64,000 bases of DNA from Ypsolopha sequella (GCA_934047225.1 OW203997.1:11084417-11148416), one strand, 5' to 3'. Positions 1 to 12,376 are shown, counted from the stretch's first letter. The notes: generated by a model from the sequence alone, not told the origin. Translations and numbers: made by a program.

Positions 1-60
1 CAAAATGTGGATATTATGTATTTGTAAAGTCTCCTTGAAAATATTTTTGACAAAATAGCT

Positions 61-175
61 TAGTACATTTTATGTTAATAAAAAACCGACTTTTTGCTAC
101 TTTTTCACGAATCCATCCTACTCGCACTGAGGGTTTTTTCGAATATGGAGTAACAGGGACGCTTAATATTTTACG
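61..175. repeat. Dispersed repeat fragment, inverted copy at 35,835-35,960
   Basis: The stretch reading AATAAAAAACCGACTTTTTG through AGTAACAGGGACGCT recurs in reverse complement near 35,835-35,960. The reading frame through it is not recognisable. It adjoins the repeat interrupted by element A. Confidence 0.6.
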
Positions 176-2215
176 TAGGGCCATAAAACCGCTAGAGACG
201 AAATCAAAAACAGAGAAGAGAAATAATTCCCGACCTTATTTCTTAAGCCTCGGCATAGTAAAACCAGAACAGTAGATTAACTCACGCCCCGTACGAGACT
301 TCAATACCTACTGTGTCAGGGTTGTTCCTTCTTTTATTTTCGTACCTGGCTAATACAAATCAATATTTAAATACATATATTATACATATACTACGTAGGT
401 ATGTATTATGTTTGTAAATATTAAATTCATTTACATTGGGCCTTCAACTCGCTGGCAGCAGCAGCGACAGCCGGTACGAATAGCGATACGTTAAATGAAC
501 GTGTTACCAACTTATCTGTTGCCGTAGGCCAAACTAAAATGACTTCTATATTCATTAGTAACAGTCTTCGTTGCCGCGAGTCGCCGAAATAGATAAGTTT
601 GTGGTGCGGAACTGTTCTCAAGGCGGCCCCCTTTGGCGGCACGTTTGATCTACAAAGACGCCGCCGCGCCGCTGCGCCGCGCCGTAGAGACCCGAATTGA
701 CCTTTATGTAGACCGGGAGCTCAGTACCGTATTTTAACCTTATATGAGGTAGACATTAATAAAAAGCACATTTATTTAAATAAGACTTCTTTAATTTAAA
801 ATGCTTACAATTTATAATATGAAGCACGATATTTTGAAACATTATCTGTCAAATCCTCACGTGATATTAATTGTAGCCATTGTAAGCGCCTGAAAACAAC
901 AAAATAAAAATTATGACAAATCAACTGACATTTTGAAGCCGATTATGACAAATGAGCTATCAATCGACGACGTAGTGAAACATTCAAACATACATACATT
1001 CATATCATACATAATAAACGGATAGACCTTATAACTCATAAAGAAATCTTACTTGCTTATATTAAATAAAGTAAGAAAACTTGAAAATAATCAATTATAA
1101 AATTAAAGATAAGCTCCTGAATTTACCTTAAAAACATGGGCATCGTCAAAAGGGGGAAGGGGGCAGCTGTCCCCCCCTAGAGATTTGAAAAACTTTGAGA
1201 TTTTTATAATAAAGTAACCGAAAAATTCGCGAGAAACCCAAGAACATTATGTTTATAAGACAATTATTTTGTTTCTTGTAATGAACAATTAAAAACTTTA
1301 CATTTGTTTATTTTACCTACAATTCATGTCATCTTGCCCCCCTGGCAACGCTTTTGCTTAAAAATCTTTGTGATTGTTGACTAAATTAATCAGTTCAATT
1401 CATTTAAGTACATAATAAAATTTAAGTATCTAATCGAACATTGGCTCCTAGTCTATAATTAAAAAATCTTTGCGATTTCAACCATATCAGCTCTACATTT
1501 AAAAACACTTTGACGAACTGACAATCATAGCACAGTTATGATCATAGGTACCTATGTTAAATGTGAACAAAGAAAGTACGGTTTACATCTCTCATTATTA
1601 TTTATATGTACCATAAATTGTGTACTCACCTTGTTGAGTTGGTATTGAGAAGAACGATAATTCTGGATTTGAGGAATTATTATTGAGGCATCCGAAGACA
1701 GAACAATATGTACGACAGCGTGCTGTCGACATATTTGAAGTGATCGGTGCCGCGCTGGCGCGCTTGTTCGAAAGACTTGACTGAGCGCGACCGCGGCGTA
1801 ACCCCGACTAGCACCGGCCTTGCATACCGAGATATTGCTGTTGTGTGCGTACTGTAGTTCGTGCGTACTAGCACGCACACATATTAGCCGCGCGATGTAC
1901 CTTTGGTTGAAGATAAACTACTTTTCTGGTTTTACTATGGCCTCGGTCCCTTTATCCTGATTGGCCTCCAAGGCAGCTTTACCAGAATGACGCACCCGAG
2001 GTTCATAAACGAATGTCTATTTCTCATTTTTCGTGAAATTGTTGAAAATTTATAATAAATAAAAACGGTATTTTTGACGGTCGTAGATAAAGTAGTGTGT
2101 GCCACTGAACATAACTAGGCATTGGCACACTCGTGCAAAATTATAACGAAACTCACTTCGTCCGTTTTGTATACAAGCATTCGTGTCCCAATGTCAAATT
2201 ATGTTACAGTAAAAA
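176..2215. repeat. Family G repeat, copy 1, split by element A
   Basis: The flanks of element A (176-253 and 1940-2215) are one older repeat. They match 34,260-34,480 and, inverted, 43,130-43,540: CCGCTAGAG, CTTAAGCC, then GACGCACC(T/C)GGGGTTCAT and the CACTCGTGC/GTGTCCCAATG segment. Confidence 0.65.
254..1939. mobile_element. Element A copy 1: 1,686-bp TIR transposon, 7-bp TSD
   Basis: The ends are inverted repeats: CATAGTAAAACCAGAA at the left and its complement at the right, continuing imperfectly through AGTAG. GCCTCGG flanks both sides (247-253 and 1940-1946). A related repeat at about 34,320 shows the same surroundings without the insertion, confirming the ends. Inside are C-rich and GC-rich patches and a right subterminal hairpin (GTGCGTAC/GTACGCAC type). 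Short reading frames (minus 427-642 and 1552-1878) look like no transposase, so the copy appears non-autonomous. I cannot assign a superfamily; hAT and P normally make 8-bp duplications. Confidence 0.9.
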
Positions 2216-2379
2216 TAATTACAAATATTCAGTTGATTCTTGTTTGTGACAAATAAACTAGGATTTTAAAGTGTTTAAAATCTTTTGAACCCCTGTACCA
2301 TTGGTCTAGATAGTACACCCGGTGAATTTGCATGTAGTAGCGTAATACATGACGTGGACAATAATAAGAATGTCAATTA

Positions 2380-2812
2380 ATAGTAGTTTATGCTACAAGG
2401 GCGAAATGGAATAAATTACTAGGACGATTTAAAACATGAGCGTAGCGGTTGTTTTAAACGTAACCGAGTAATTTATTGCTCTTACGACCGTGTATCATAC
2501 TATGTTTTTCAATGCATAGTATGAGGAAATAAAACAAATATAAGAAAGAAAACAATTTAATTTTTAAAGTTGAAAGTTACAATGTGACAATTTTGCAAGT
2601 TAATGATTGGCTCAAAAGGACTGTATCCAGCGCCATTAAACAGTGGACAAAAAATTATAACATTTATGGTACACAGGAAACGTTGCAGGTTAGCCAACTT
2701 CTCGTAAATAAATTTAAAAAATATATAATAAAGCCCTACGGCAAAATAATCGACTTTCTGTTCGGTTTTGATGCATAAAAAGTGGGCCTGTACGAGCACT
2801 TGCATTGAAAAG
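2380..2812 (+). repeat. Family H repeat, copy 1
   Basis: A roughly 420-bp unit running from TAGTTTATGCTACAAGGGCG to GAGCACTTGCATTGAAAA. Other copies are at 16,185-16,590 (plus) and 7,812-8,232 (minus). It contains GAGCGTAGCG between AAAACA and TTTTAA, and the segment TGGCTCAAAAGGACTGTATC. Frames through it (such as 2584-2778) differ between copies by substitutions and stops, so I do not call a protein. Confidence 0.7.
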
Positions 2813-2974
2813 ATATTTTTTTCTATATATCATTAATAATAATTACTGCTTAGATAAGAATGTAACTGTAACACAATCGATAGTCGGAAATTTTCTCAAC
2901 TTGGTGGAAAGGTGAGTTATGCTCTTAATGAAAAAATTTTGAATATTAATGTTGTAGAACGTGTAGAACATTAA

Positions 2975-3039
2975 ATTCTGCATAAGAAGAGCTCCTAAAC
3001 TTAATATTAAAGTTTAGGAGCTCTCTTCTATGTGCAGAT
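2975..3039. repeat. Near-perfect 65-nt hairpin
   Basis: AAGAGCTCCTAAACTT pairs with AAGTTTAGGAGCTCT around the loop AATATTA, and the stem extends outward through TCTGCATA/TGTGCAGA with small bulges. The size is like a short pre-miRNA or a tiny foldback element. No second copy was seen in the window. Confidence 0.6.
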
Positions 3040-3692
3040 TCCAAAAAAAAACAGAGACTCATCAGATCCTAATTTTAAGATCTAAAACAAAGTTATTCTC
3101 AAAAACTCCTTGATGCACACCTATTGTATTTCAAAATATTTATTTTACCCGTACTATACCAATAAAAAATGAAAATAATCGTGGCAGTACCATCCTACTC
3201 TGACTCTTTTGTGAAGTCAAATTATTTTTAAGACCAAATCATACACCTTCGTTCATTTATTAAATTTGATGGCAATTTAGTTAGGTATCTACCTACCTAA
3301 GTAATTAGCTATATAGTAGCAGTATTAATCAATTACCATGCCAATCCACAATTTTAATAAAAGCTCCTTTTAAGTACGACGCCATTTTATATGTTTTTTT
3401 CCAAAATGTGAGGTAATCAATGTTGTACCCACACACCAAATAGTCTACACCAATACGTACATAGTAGATATGTATATACCCAGATTTGAAAAGACAGAGG
3501 GATAGAAAAAGAACCCTGCAGATAGAGTTCGTTTTTTGACGGAACTCCAACAAAACACTATACGGGAGCAGTAGAGCACGTATTGAAGTTGTATGTAACC
3601 ATTCCGTGCAACTGACGCAACGGTATGGTAACCACCCGTAAATAGTCCACTAGCATTTTATCACTTACCTTATTGGTTTTAGCTGTCTGTTA
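3040..3692. other. No recognised feature
   Basis: AT-rich unique-looking sequence. A minus-strand frame at 3329-3553 has no recognisable motif. Confidence 0.5.
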
Positions 3693-3990
3693 AGGCGCCT
3701 CTTCAAAGCGTTATCCAAAAATTACTCTATTGATAAAGATATTTTTCTTAAAAGGTGTATTTACAAATTCTTGAAAAAATATATTTTGTTAGTTAAACTA
3801 TAAACAACAACATAATTTTAGGAAATTAATCTCGCGTCTACGAAACAGCATGAAAATATTTTTCATGGTCAAGCTGTTTGTAGACCAAAATTTTATAAAA
3901 TTGGTTATTTTTTAGAAAACACTAAAGGAAACGGTAATTTGTCTGGTTCTCACACTAAAATATAAGGAAAATATTGCTTAGGAAAATCAT
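3693..3990 (+). repeat. Dispersed repeat, partner at 6,446-6,760
   Basis: Starts TTAAGGCGCCTCTT and contains GAAACAGCATGAAAATATT; the same landmarks occur in the same order near 6,446-6,760 at perhaps 75-80% identity. No coding potential was seen. Confidence 0.65.
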
Positions 3991-5616
3991 TCACGGGCGT
4001 AATGTCATATTCTCTTAATTTTATTTTTTATTTACTTTATTTGCTTTTCGTTACTTCATTGGTAAAATATTAATCGGTCACTGGGTATGAAAATGCAGAA
4101 ATTTTAAGGCCATCCAATAAAAATTGGGTAGTGATTAAAGGTCCAGAAAGTAAATAAAACATTATGTTTGTTCAATAAATTATAATTGCTGCAATTTATA
4201 CCAGGTTACCAACAACTTGCGCGTGACTAAAAATACTGAAAGTCGTGACTAAAGTACTGAAAACTCCGACAAAGATCCTAAAAGCTTACAAAACTAAATA
4301 TATTAATTGCTAAATTAATATCTTGTTACTATTTAAAAATACATATTTCTGAAAATTTTGTCTTCATTTTCATTACAAGTTACATGTTATAAATTCAATT
4401 TTCAGCTTACTCTTTTCCTGATAAGGTGTTATAAGATAAAGTCCAATGGAAATATTAAGTTTATTGACTACATATGAATAACAAAAATGTTTATTTCTAG
4501 AATTTGTACGAACCTAGTGAATTATGCGTTTCTATGAATCGACCCCATCAAAATTGATTATTGCATTAGCTCCGTTGTTCGCAGCGCGGCGCTTAATTCC
4601 GTGCAATTTGTCGCAGGCGTCCTCACCTCATTCGCCATTTCCGCTTCGGCTTTTTGATCGCAAGCTACGGCTACGTTTGAAAAATAAATAAAGAAAATTT
4701 GATTTATTCTTCACAAATAACACACTAAAAATACTTTAAAATAAAAGTAATTTAAAATTCTAAACCCACAAGAAAATAATTAAATAATATTAAACTACAA
4801 AATGTGACGAAAAAGGGCAGACTTAGCATCTGCTGTGGGCTGTCAAGCAGCAACACAGCGCTGGTTTTCGGCTGCCCCTGTACATGCCCTAAACATAAAC
4901 ACAACATTTTTTGCAGGTAGCTAGTAAAACATCATCATCAATAATAAATATAAAAATAGATCTAAAAATTTTATTTCCCGTGTCTGCTCCTCACCGCACG
5001 CGCTGGCTGTGCGCTCTTTCGACACCTCCGGTTTTTGTATATATTGTTTGGATAGGCTGGAAGGCCGGCTTCACTTACCTTATTCCCCTAGGTACAGTAC
5101 CCGTGTGGACTGTGACTATGTGCATTTGACAGTCCATACTCGGAAACATACGAAGATTCATGTCGATTCATTGTGATAATGTATTGATTAAAAGCTGGTG
5201 ACTACAGTGCGCTAAAAATTAATTTCTTGGATTCACTTTTTCCTAACTCAGTATAGTTGTTCGTAGTATAATTATCGCTATGTTGTATTTTTGTTGCTAA
5301 GTTAGTATTTTTGTTAAAAGTTTATTATTTTATTTGGAGGTTTGTAATATGTCGCTGGACAGTTAGTATTACAGTGAGCCGCACTTCGCTGGGGGTTTCA
5401 TTTGTTTTTTGGAACAAAAATTTTGATCCATAAAAAATTTACAAATATTTAGAGCATTCTTTCAGAGCCTAGAATAGCTCCAAATATGTGATCTTTTCAC
5501 TATCTTAAAAACATGACTTTCACATAAGACAAAAAACCTAGAGACCTCTGAACATTTTATTTATCTCGTTTTGTGTCTTTAATTCGGATCCGTCTGTATC
5601 AAAATCATTTTTTTTT
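3991..5616. other. Mostly unrecognised AT-rich DNA, small SINE relic
   Basis: No gene was seen. About 4,560-4,680 is a GC-richer patch of unknown nature. At 5,098-5,160 the words CCCGTGTGGACTGTGACT and CAGTCCATACTCGGAAAC resemble the 3' part of the SINE family found at 5,617 and elsewhere. Confidence 0.45.
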
Positions 5617-5893
5617 GGATAATGCAATAGCTCAGTGTTAGGACGCTAGCCTTTTCATCTTAATCTTGAGATGTAGGTTCGATCTCCGGTCGGGCATGCA
5701 CCAATGAGTTTTTTGGAATTTATGCGCATAGTATTTGTAGTAATACTTATCATTTGCTAAACGGTGAAGGAAAACATCGTAAGAAAAACTGAAACGCGGG
5801 TGTCCCGAGTATGTACTGTGACTTTCATTTACAGTTCACACTCTGAACACCTCTGACACCTCTTTGGGGAATTATGTCGTTACCTACACTTAC
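5617..5893 (+). repeat. tRNA-derived SINE, copy 1
   Basis: The head has a pol III A box (TAGCTCAGTGTTAGG, about 5628-5642) and B box (GGTTCGATCTCC, about 5676). The body holds GGTCGGGCATGCACCAATGA, ACGGTGAAGGAAAACATCG and ACACCTCTGACACC. Copies at 20,450, 47,665 and (related) 53,636 share this order. It is not a tRNA gene: it cannot fold to a full cloverleaf. Confidence 0.8.
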
Positions 5894-6445
5894 TTATTGT
5901 CCATCTTTTGATAAAAAGAATTTTTCCAATATTTTGTAAGTTTTTTTTATTAAGTTCCAGACTAATTTATCGTTTACGTAGAATTTGATAATTCTCATAA
6001 TTATATTATCTATCTTGCTCACTCGCGCTTGACTCTAGATAAGTTCGTTCAACACTCTCACAGCGCGTTTTTCCAATGCTCACTTCATTAACGACTATCA
6101 GCTTGCTTTTGATACCAAAGCGTTCTTAATACCTGGAAATCTTTCTGGAAGTGTATGAAAATCATAGATGACGTCGTATTACCTACATTACGAGTGAGAG
6201 TAACAATTATATTCGGTTAAAAGCCCCTTTATCCATTTCGGACCGCAAGGTAAGCGTTTGAAACTTTGTTGATTTTCTGTAGGAACCTTTTATAAAATGG
6301 CACCCTACTAAACCGTTTATTTCATAAATTCGTATGTTCCACACACGTCCACTTTTCATTGTGCCTCTTTTTGGGAACAAAATGCGCCCGAGGAAAGCTA
6401 TTGTTCAACATGTTCGCTTTAACCAACATAGTTTTACATCCGCTT
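5894..6445. other. No recognised feature
   Basis: No gene-like motif or strong repeat was seen. Confidence 0.4.
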
Positions 6446-6945
6446 AAGGCGCCTCTTTCCAGCATCATCCGAAAACTACTCTATTGATAAAGTAATTTAT
6501 CTTAAACGGTATGTTTAAAAATTATGAAAAAAAAAATTTTTGGTTAAACTTTATTATGGAACTATGCAACAACTCAATTTAAGGAAATTATTTTCGCGTA
6601 TGAGAAACAGCATGAAAATATTGTTCAAAGTCAAGATGATTTTAGACTAAAATTAAGAAAAACTGGTTATATTTTTGAAACCACTATTTGTATCGTTCTT
6701 GCATTAAAATACAGGAAAAATGTTGCTTCAGAAAATTATTAATGGAATTTTTTTCCCGTCCATCGCGTCCATCTGAAAAGTATTATTTTCTCTTATTTTG
6801 CGCTATCCGGAGACCCAGCGACGTCGTAAAAATGCGGTGCGCGCTGATGTGAACGTTATTTCAATATAGTTTATGTCGATATTTGTACTGACACAGGTCG
6901 ACTCAAAGTCGTTGGCGGCTACCTGCCCCTTAAGTTTGTACTTAA
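6446..6945 (+). repeat. Composite dispersed repeat
   Basis: The first part (6,446-6,760) matches 3,693-3,990. The second part (about 6,770-6,945, from GAAAAGTATTATTTTCTC) matches 12,545-12,715, including GAACGTTATTTCAAT and GTCGATATT. Together they suggest a longer parent element seen here in its fullest form. Confidence 0.6.
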
Positions 6946-7156
6946 TGCTTCTGATAAAAGATATTACTTTCATAACCCTGCAAAAATATGTTGACTGTAC
7001 AAAATATGAAAGTATGATGACACGTTAGCAACAACGAGAATCATTCAAGTACTCCCACAGACGGTGACAGTATAATACGAGTAATGGATATTTGATGTGG
7101 AAGAAGAACATTGAACTAAACGTATATACTTAGAGTAAATAAAATATAGGTTTATT

Positions 7157-7421
7157 ACAAGGTGTAACAGAAAGGTGTAACCATATTTGAAGAGCTTATT
7201 CAGTCAATGGTATAGAACAAATTTTACTATGGAGCCAACCCTAAAGTCTCAAAAAAAAAGCTGACCTTCCATACATTTCGGCCGAGCGGCATTGCATTTT
7301 TCTATAAAACAGTAAGTTTTTTTTTTTCGGGGTACAGGGTTTGTTCCATAGTAAAAGTTGTTCTATACCATTGACTGAATAAGCTCTTCAAATATAGTTA
7401 CACCTTTCTGTTACACGTTGT
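7157..7421. repeat. Foldback MITE, about 265 bp
   Basis: Long inverted arms: ACAAGGTGTAACAGAAAGG through GAAGAGCTTATTCAGTCAAT and TGGTATAGAACAA at the left, the complement at the right ending GTTACACCTTTCTGTTACAC. The arms are about 75 bp with few mismatches. There is no ORF. Confidence 0.8.
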
Positions 7422-7811
7422 ATATCAGGACGTACCTTATTTTACTTAGTGTTTGGTTTTAAACGGATACCATTTCATTTTATTTAATAGATGCTTAAAC
7501 ACTTATAAAATATATTTGAAGAATTTTGTTTCATGGATATATAAGTAGAAGAGGCGAAAGTGTGTGTAAAGAGAGTAGGATCGTAGCAGATGTGTTGTCT
7601 CTATCTACCGATTTGGGAGACAGGCGTGAACGAGTATGTATGTAATGTATGTGTGTAACTCTTTTGTACGCTTTATTGGTTCATTAAGTTTACATTTACA
7701 ATGTATAAGCGTTCATATAACTAAAACAATTTCAAAGGAAATTAAAGCATTGTTCTGTAATAATCACTGCATACAAAAAGCCTTATGTGTTTTTTAGGCC
7801 CTATCAGTGCT

Positions 7812-8232
7812 GATTTTTATGTATTTTTTCAATGCATGTGCTCGTAAAGGCCCACTTTTTATGCATCAAAACCGAACAGAAAGTTTATTATTTTGCCCTA
7901 GGGCTTTATTATTATTATTTTTTTTATTTATTTACAATGGTTGGCTAACCTGCAGCCTTTCCTGTGTACCATAGACGTTATACTTTTTTTTCCACCGTTT
8001 AACGGCTCTGGATACAGTCCTTTTGAGCCAATTATAATTTAAAGTTCACAAGATTATATTTGTTTTCATTTCCTCACACTATGCATTGAAAAATGTAGTA
8101 TGATACACGGGCGTAAGAGCAATAAATTACTCGGTTACGTTTAAAACACTCGCTACGCTCGTGTTTTAAATCGTCCTCGTAATTTATTCCTTTGCGCCCT
8201 AGTAGCATAAACTACTATTAAGGTGTATGTTG
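7812..8232 (-). repeat. Family H repeat, copy 2
   Basis: Reverse-complement copy of the unit at 16,185-16,590, closer to it than to 2,380-2,812. Contains CACTCGCTACGCTCGTG and GGATACAGTCCTTTTGAGCC. Confidence 0.7.
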
Positions 8233-8532
8233 TACAAAATAAAGTATTAAAAACCTATATCACTCGGTCTTCGCGAGGGTGTAGCACGCACCGGAGCACC
8301 CCGCGGAGTCTGATGAAGACCACTCTTAAGTTGACCGAAAAGTCGTAGTTTTCTCGTAAAAATCAAAGCAGGCCTTAGTTTATATGTATTTTTAACCTTT
8401 TAAGATAAAATAAAATGCTCACTAAGACAAGTAATTTACATACATGCATATCTTATTAATTTATCATTGACTGATTCCGACCATAAAGGTCGAAATATGA
8501 TTAAAAAATGTATTATAAATGTGTTTTAGGCT

Positions 8533-8534
<2 letters not shown>

Positions 8535-8564
<30 letters not shown>
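8535..8564. repeat. (TA)15 microsatellite
   Basis: Uninterrupted TA run flanked by CTTG and by GGTATATACAAG, so the whole site can form a hairpin. Confidence 0.95.
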
Positions 8565-8566
<2 letters not shown>

Positions 8567-9495
8567 TATATACAAGTCTATAAATATTTGTATATATTAA
8601 AGAAAGAATATTGTCATAGGTCAAAGAAGTCACGAAATGAGTAATACCTGTTTTTGAATGAATGTGTTGTATGATTGGACAATAATATTTATAAATAATA
8701 TAAGATAAAGTTTTATGGAGGCTTGATCATCAAGATCTTCGTTCGCTTTTTCTATGGCAGCTGAGAGTAAAGGCCCACCTTACATATCATTAGGAGGTTT
8801 TTATGGTATTAAAAATGAATGGTTTTATATTTGTCTCATAATCATGGCAGTTAAATACAATTAAGCTACCTCTTTTCATGTCATTTAACCCTTTGACAGC
8901 GGAATAATAAAAACTTCCGTTGTGTAAATAGACGGTGGCCGTACGCGCTTTGTAGCGGTCCGTCAGCTTTGTAATGAATATTACATCGTAACCAATGAAA
9001 AACAAAGGGCTGAAGTTGAAACCTTTTAGAGGTGCTGAAATAATAAAATACTTAATTACTGGGTTGCCGTGCCAGAAAAAAGGTAAGACCAGTACACACG
9101 TGACACTTGTATCAAAACGTCCTTTAAAATATTTTTGTATCTAAATACCGACTAAGTTCTAAAACTAGACTTTAAAGGAAACGAAACGCGTGTTGCTGTT
9201 ACTGACACTACAAAACCAACAAATACTGGTAACAAATTGCTGCAAAGGTCAATAATTCTTTTCATCATAAAATCAGAATTCAAGTTTACCGTGATTGGTG
9301 AGTGCGTGACTCACCAAGTTCAGCATGGGAATTTCAATTCCTTTTCTTTCGATTAAGGCCCTTAATACCGCCAAATGGGTACTTTCTAAAGCCTACTCCT
9401 CTTTTATGGCCAAACCAAAAATATAGAAAAAATGTATTATGGATTATCAACTCTAGGACAACATATGCAACATTTTTCTTTTTCGTACCACCAAA
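8565..9495. other. No recognised feature
   Basis: AT-rich DNA that ends at the BEL/Pao target duplication. Short frames such as minus 8790-9005 show no recognisable domain. Confidence 0.45.
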
Positions 9496-9500
9496 ACTTC

Positions 9501-9938
9501 TGTTCACGCCACAGCGTGACGGTTGCGCATCGCACCGCGGCGCATCGCGCCGGCGACTTGCGCGCCACTGTTCCGGCCTGTTCGGCTCGAGACGCCTCCC
9601 GAGGCGCACGCTGCGCGCTCGCGCAGCCGACTGTTCCGCTCGAATCGTCTAGAGAACGACACGTGTGTGCACACATTCGCGCCGCCACAACCAATATCGT
9701 GTACCTATCAGTGTTGTGTTCACAGTATATACCAGTGTAGTGTTCACGTTACACCAAGACATTCTGCACATTCCTGACCAAAGCGCCAGCTTCATCAGCC
9801 CAACAAGAAGGCTCAGCCCGTCAGCGCATTCGTCGGCTCGCCCACAACAATCCAGAATAAAGGTCAGTGCACCCACAATTCTCCCGTGTCAATATCCAAA
9901 TCCCATCAGCTCTGCATTCCTGTAACCCCGCGGTTACA
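9501..9938 (+). repeat. 5' LTR of the BEL/Pao element
   Basis: 438 bp, TG...CA ends, GC-rich first half (palindrome-rich GCGCATCGCACCGCGGCGC), AATAAA near its 3' part. It matches the 3' LTR except for one base (GTGTCAATATCC against GTGTCCAATATCC). Frames on both strands through it are shadows of its GC content. Confidence 0.92.
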
Positions 9939-9941
9939 TTT

Positions 9942-9958
9942 TGGTCACTTCGAGCCGG
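9942..9958 (+). other. Primer-binding site, probably tRNA-Tyr
   Basis: TGGTCACTTCGAGCCGG begins 3 nt after the 5' LTR. Its complement, CCGGCTCGAAGTGACCA, equals the usual animal tRNA-Tyr 3' end (CCGGCTCGAAGGACCA, from memory) with a small difference near the acceptor end. Confidence 0.6.
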
Positions 9959-11149
9959 TAGTAAAACATTTTTATCCATCCAAGAAAAATTTTGATCCTT
10001 CGAGACCGTTTACGGAATATTTTTGGCCCTTCAAACCGTTAGAACCAGCCCCCCTCTATTTACTACAGTCCATTTTCAATCCAAGAAAATTTTTGGTTTA
10101 TAGCACCCCCCGCCTCCCCCCCGCCGGCCCGTAACTTTGTTACTGAACCAGCCCCCGTCGATTTACTACAGTCCATTTTCACCCGGTGGCATATTTTGCC
10201 CCCTTTCCCGGCAAAAAAATATTTTGTGGTCTCCGCGCCGGTCTACCGCGCCCGCGCCGCCTAGAACATTCCATTTATCGGTATAGAACCGGCCCCCCCC
10301 GCCCCCGGCACAGAATAAACTCATTTTCATCCCTATTGTTATTATTATTCAGCTCAGATAATATAATTATATCCATTCAGCCCAATTGTTTGTTACAGTC
10401 CACTATATATCTTTAGTAAATCTGCCCATTGTCAAAGATAGGTTTCTTATCTTGCGAGATATTTTTTTTGGTGCGAGTATAAATTTGCCTTTGTTCCGTG
10501 TAGTTACGTATCTACATTACATATATACATACGTATTACGTATATTACTAAAGCTTGATTTGCATCATTGGATTGTCCGCTCATTTAGATCCGATTTCGG
10601 CTAGGTAAATACATTCTTTGTTTGTTTACTCAGAGAAGTAGGTAGGTATTTTATTCTATAAATAGAATTTTCGACGACTGATGTTGTTATTGTAAAGGTA
10701 CTTTCGTGTAAACAAGAACTAGCGTGTATTGTCGGCACATGATTTTAAGGCAAATAACATAAAAGTTAACAAGTTCACCGGCCCTTTTTGATATTTAATG
10801 TTACGGTAATCTCGTGTCACAGTAATATATTGCCGGACAGTTTATTCGTGTTATTGTCTGCTTTTTTACCTGGGTATATATAGCACAAATATAGTAAACA
10901 ATTTGTTTTTTTATCTCATCTCTGCTCTTGTTGTTTGTGGTACACATATAGGGTGTTCCACGTTGGTTTATCAGCTCATATACAGGTTGTTTAAAAAAAA
11001 AAAACTTTTTTTTTTCTCTGTCGTGTTTGTTTAAGAGTTCCGTGTTCCGTTTGAACATAGCCTTTGTTACTTCGGCCCGCGCAAGTAACAAGCTATCCGC
11101 ACGTTGGAGTTGGTAGCGCTCAGGTTTTAATAACTCATTTTCACTCAAT

Positions 11150-11230
11150 GAAACCAGCACTCAGCACACTCAGCACACTCATCACACATTCACTCATCAC
11201 ATACACACTCAGCTCATTTTCACTCAATGA
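11150..11230. repeat. CACTCA-rich simple repeat inside the BEL element
   Basis: Imperfect CACTCA/CACACTCA units between the non-coding interior and the pol remnant; probably a scar of internal reorganisation. Confidence 0.6.
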
Positions 11231-11270
11231 CTTCAACTCCAACAGAGAATTCTTGTAACTCGGCACAAAC

Positions 11271-11956
11271 TATGTAGGTGCTAGGAATCAGCTCATTGAA
11301 GTTCAGAACTTCCTCAGGTCAAACAATGATGCAATCACTCACAAGCTCGCGAATCAGCACATAACTTGGTTACTGAACCCGCCTAAAGGGCCTTGGTTCG
11401 GCGCTCTGCACGAAATAAACGTAAAATCCACCAAGCAACTACTTTATCGCGTGATAGGTGAACAGCACCTCACTTTTGAGGAATTCTCTGCCCAATTTCA
11501 TCCGACCCTACGGACTTTGAACCTCTCACGGCCGGACATTTCATTATTGGTCGTCCGCTCACCGCTCTACCTGAGCAGTCTTTTGACGACAGACCCATAT
11601 CTGCTCTTAAACGCTTTCAGCTCATTCAAGCGCTCTCTCAGCGCTTTTGGACTCTCTGGTCCAGATCCTACCTCCATACCCTGCAAACCCGCTCCAAATA
11701 GCTCTCCTCTTCTTCCCCTCCTCAAGTGGGTGAACTGGTCCTCATCAAAGAGGATGACCTGCCTCCGCTCCAATGGAAGTTGGGGAGAATTCTCCGCACA
11801 ATGCCTGGCAAGGATGGAGTGATCCGAGTTGTGGATCTGGACACAGCCCATGGAAATCTGCGACGACCTGTGTTCAAGATAGCCAGGCTGCCGTTGGATT
11901 CAGCTCAAGAGGAGTCGCAGCCCCGGCCCCCCCAGGATGTTCACGCCACAGCGTGA
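11271..11956 (+). pseudogene. BEL/Pao pol 3' remnant: integrase C-terminus, broken
   Basis: Reading the plus strand with frame changes gives integrase-like words (NQHITWLLNPPKGPWFGALH, then LYRVIGEQHLTFEEF), then PEQSFDDRPISALKRFQLIQ, then VGELVLIKEDDLPPLQWKLG and GVIRVVDLDTAHGNLRRPVF. This is the order in the C-terminal part of BEL/Pao polyproteins, where VGDLVLIKEDNLPPxxWKLG is typical. At least one frameshift (near 11,500) and one stop (near 11,700) break it. The open frame 11726-11956 covers the last part. The product cannot be functional. Confidence 0.8.
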
Positions 11957-12376
11957 CGGTTGCGCATCGCACCGCGGCGCATCGCGCCGGCGACTTGCGC
12001 GCCACTGTTCCGGCCTGTTCGGCTCGAGACGCCTCCCGAGGCGCACGCTGCGCGCTCGCGCAGCCGACTGTTCCGCTCGAATCGTCTAGAGAACGACACG
12101 TGTGTGCACACATTCGCGCCGCCACAACCAATATCGTGTACCTATCAGTGTTGTGTTCACAGTATATACCAGTGTAGTGTTCACGTTACACCAAGACATT
12201 CTGCACATTCCTGACCAAAGCGCCAGCTTCATCAGCCCAACAAGAAGGCTCAGCCCGTCAGCGCATTCGTCGGCTCGCCCACAACAATCCAGAATAAAGG
12301 TCAGTGCACCCACAATTCTCCCGTGTCCAATATCCAAATCCCATCAGCTCTGCATTCCTGTAACCCCGCGGTTACA
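11938..12376 (+). repeat. 3' LTR of the BEL/Pao element
   Basis: 439 bp, nearly identical to 9501-9938. It is preceded by a C-rich stretch rather than a clear purine tract, and followed directly by the target duplication ACTTC. Confidence 0.92.

Noticed and set aside
427..642. 71-codon frame in element A (also 48996-49211) as a transposase
   Set aside because: Too short and without DDE or zinc-finger motifs; identity of the two copies only reflects recent insertion.
9302..9925. Several 75-116-codon frames on both strands at 9.3-9.9 kb
   Set aside because: They recur identically at 11.77-12.43 kb because both are LTRs; GC-rich LTR sequence opens several frames at once.
11451..11822. 123-codon plus-strand frame as a gene
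   Set aside because: Only its first part is in the pol frame; after about 11,500 it runs out of frame with the integrase-like reading.
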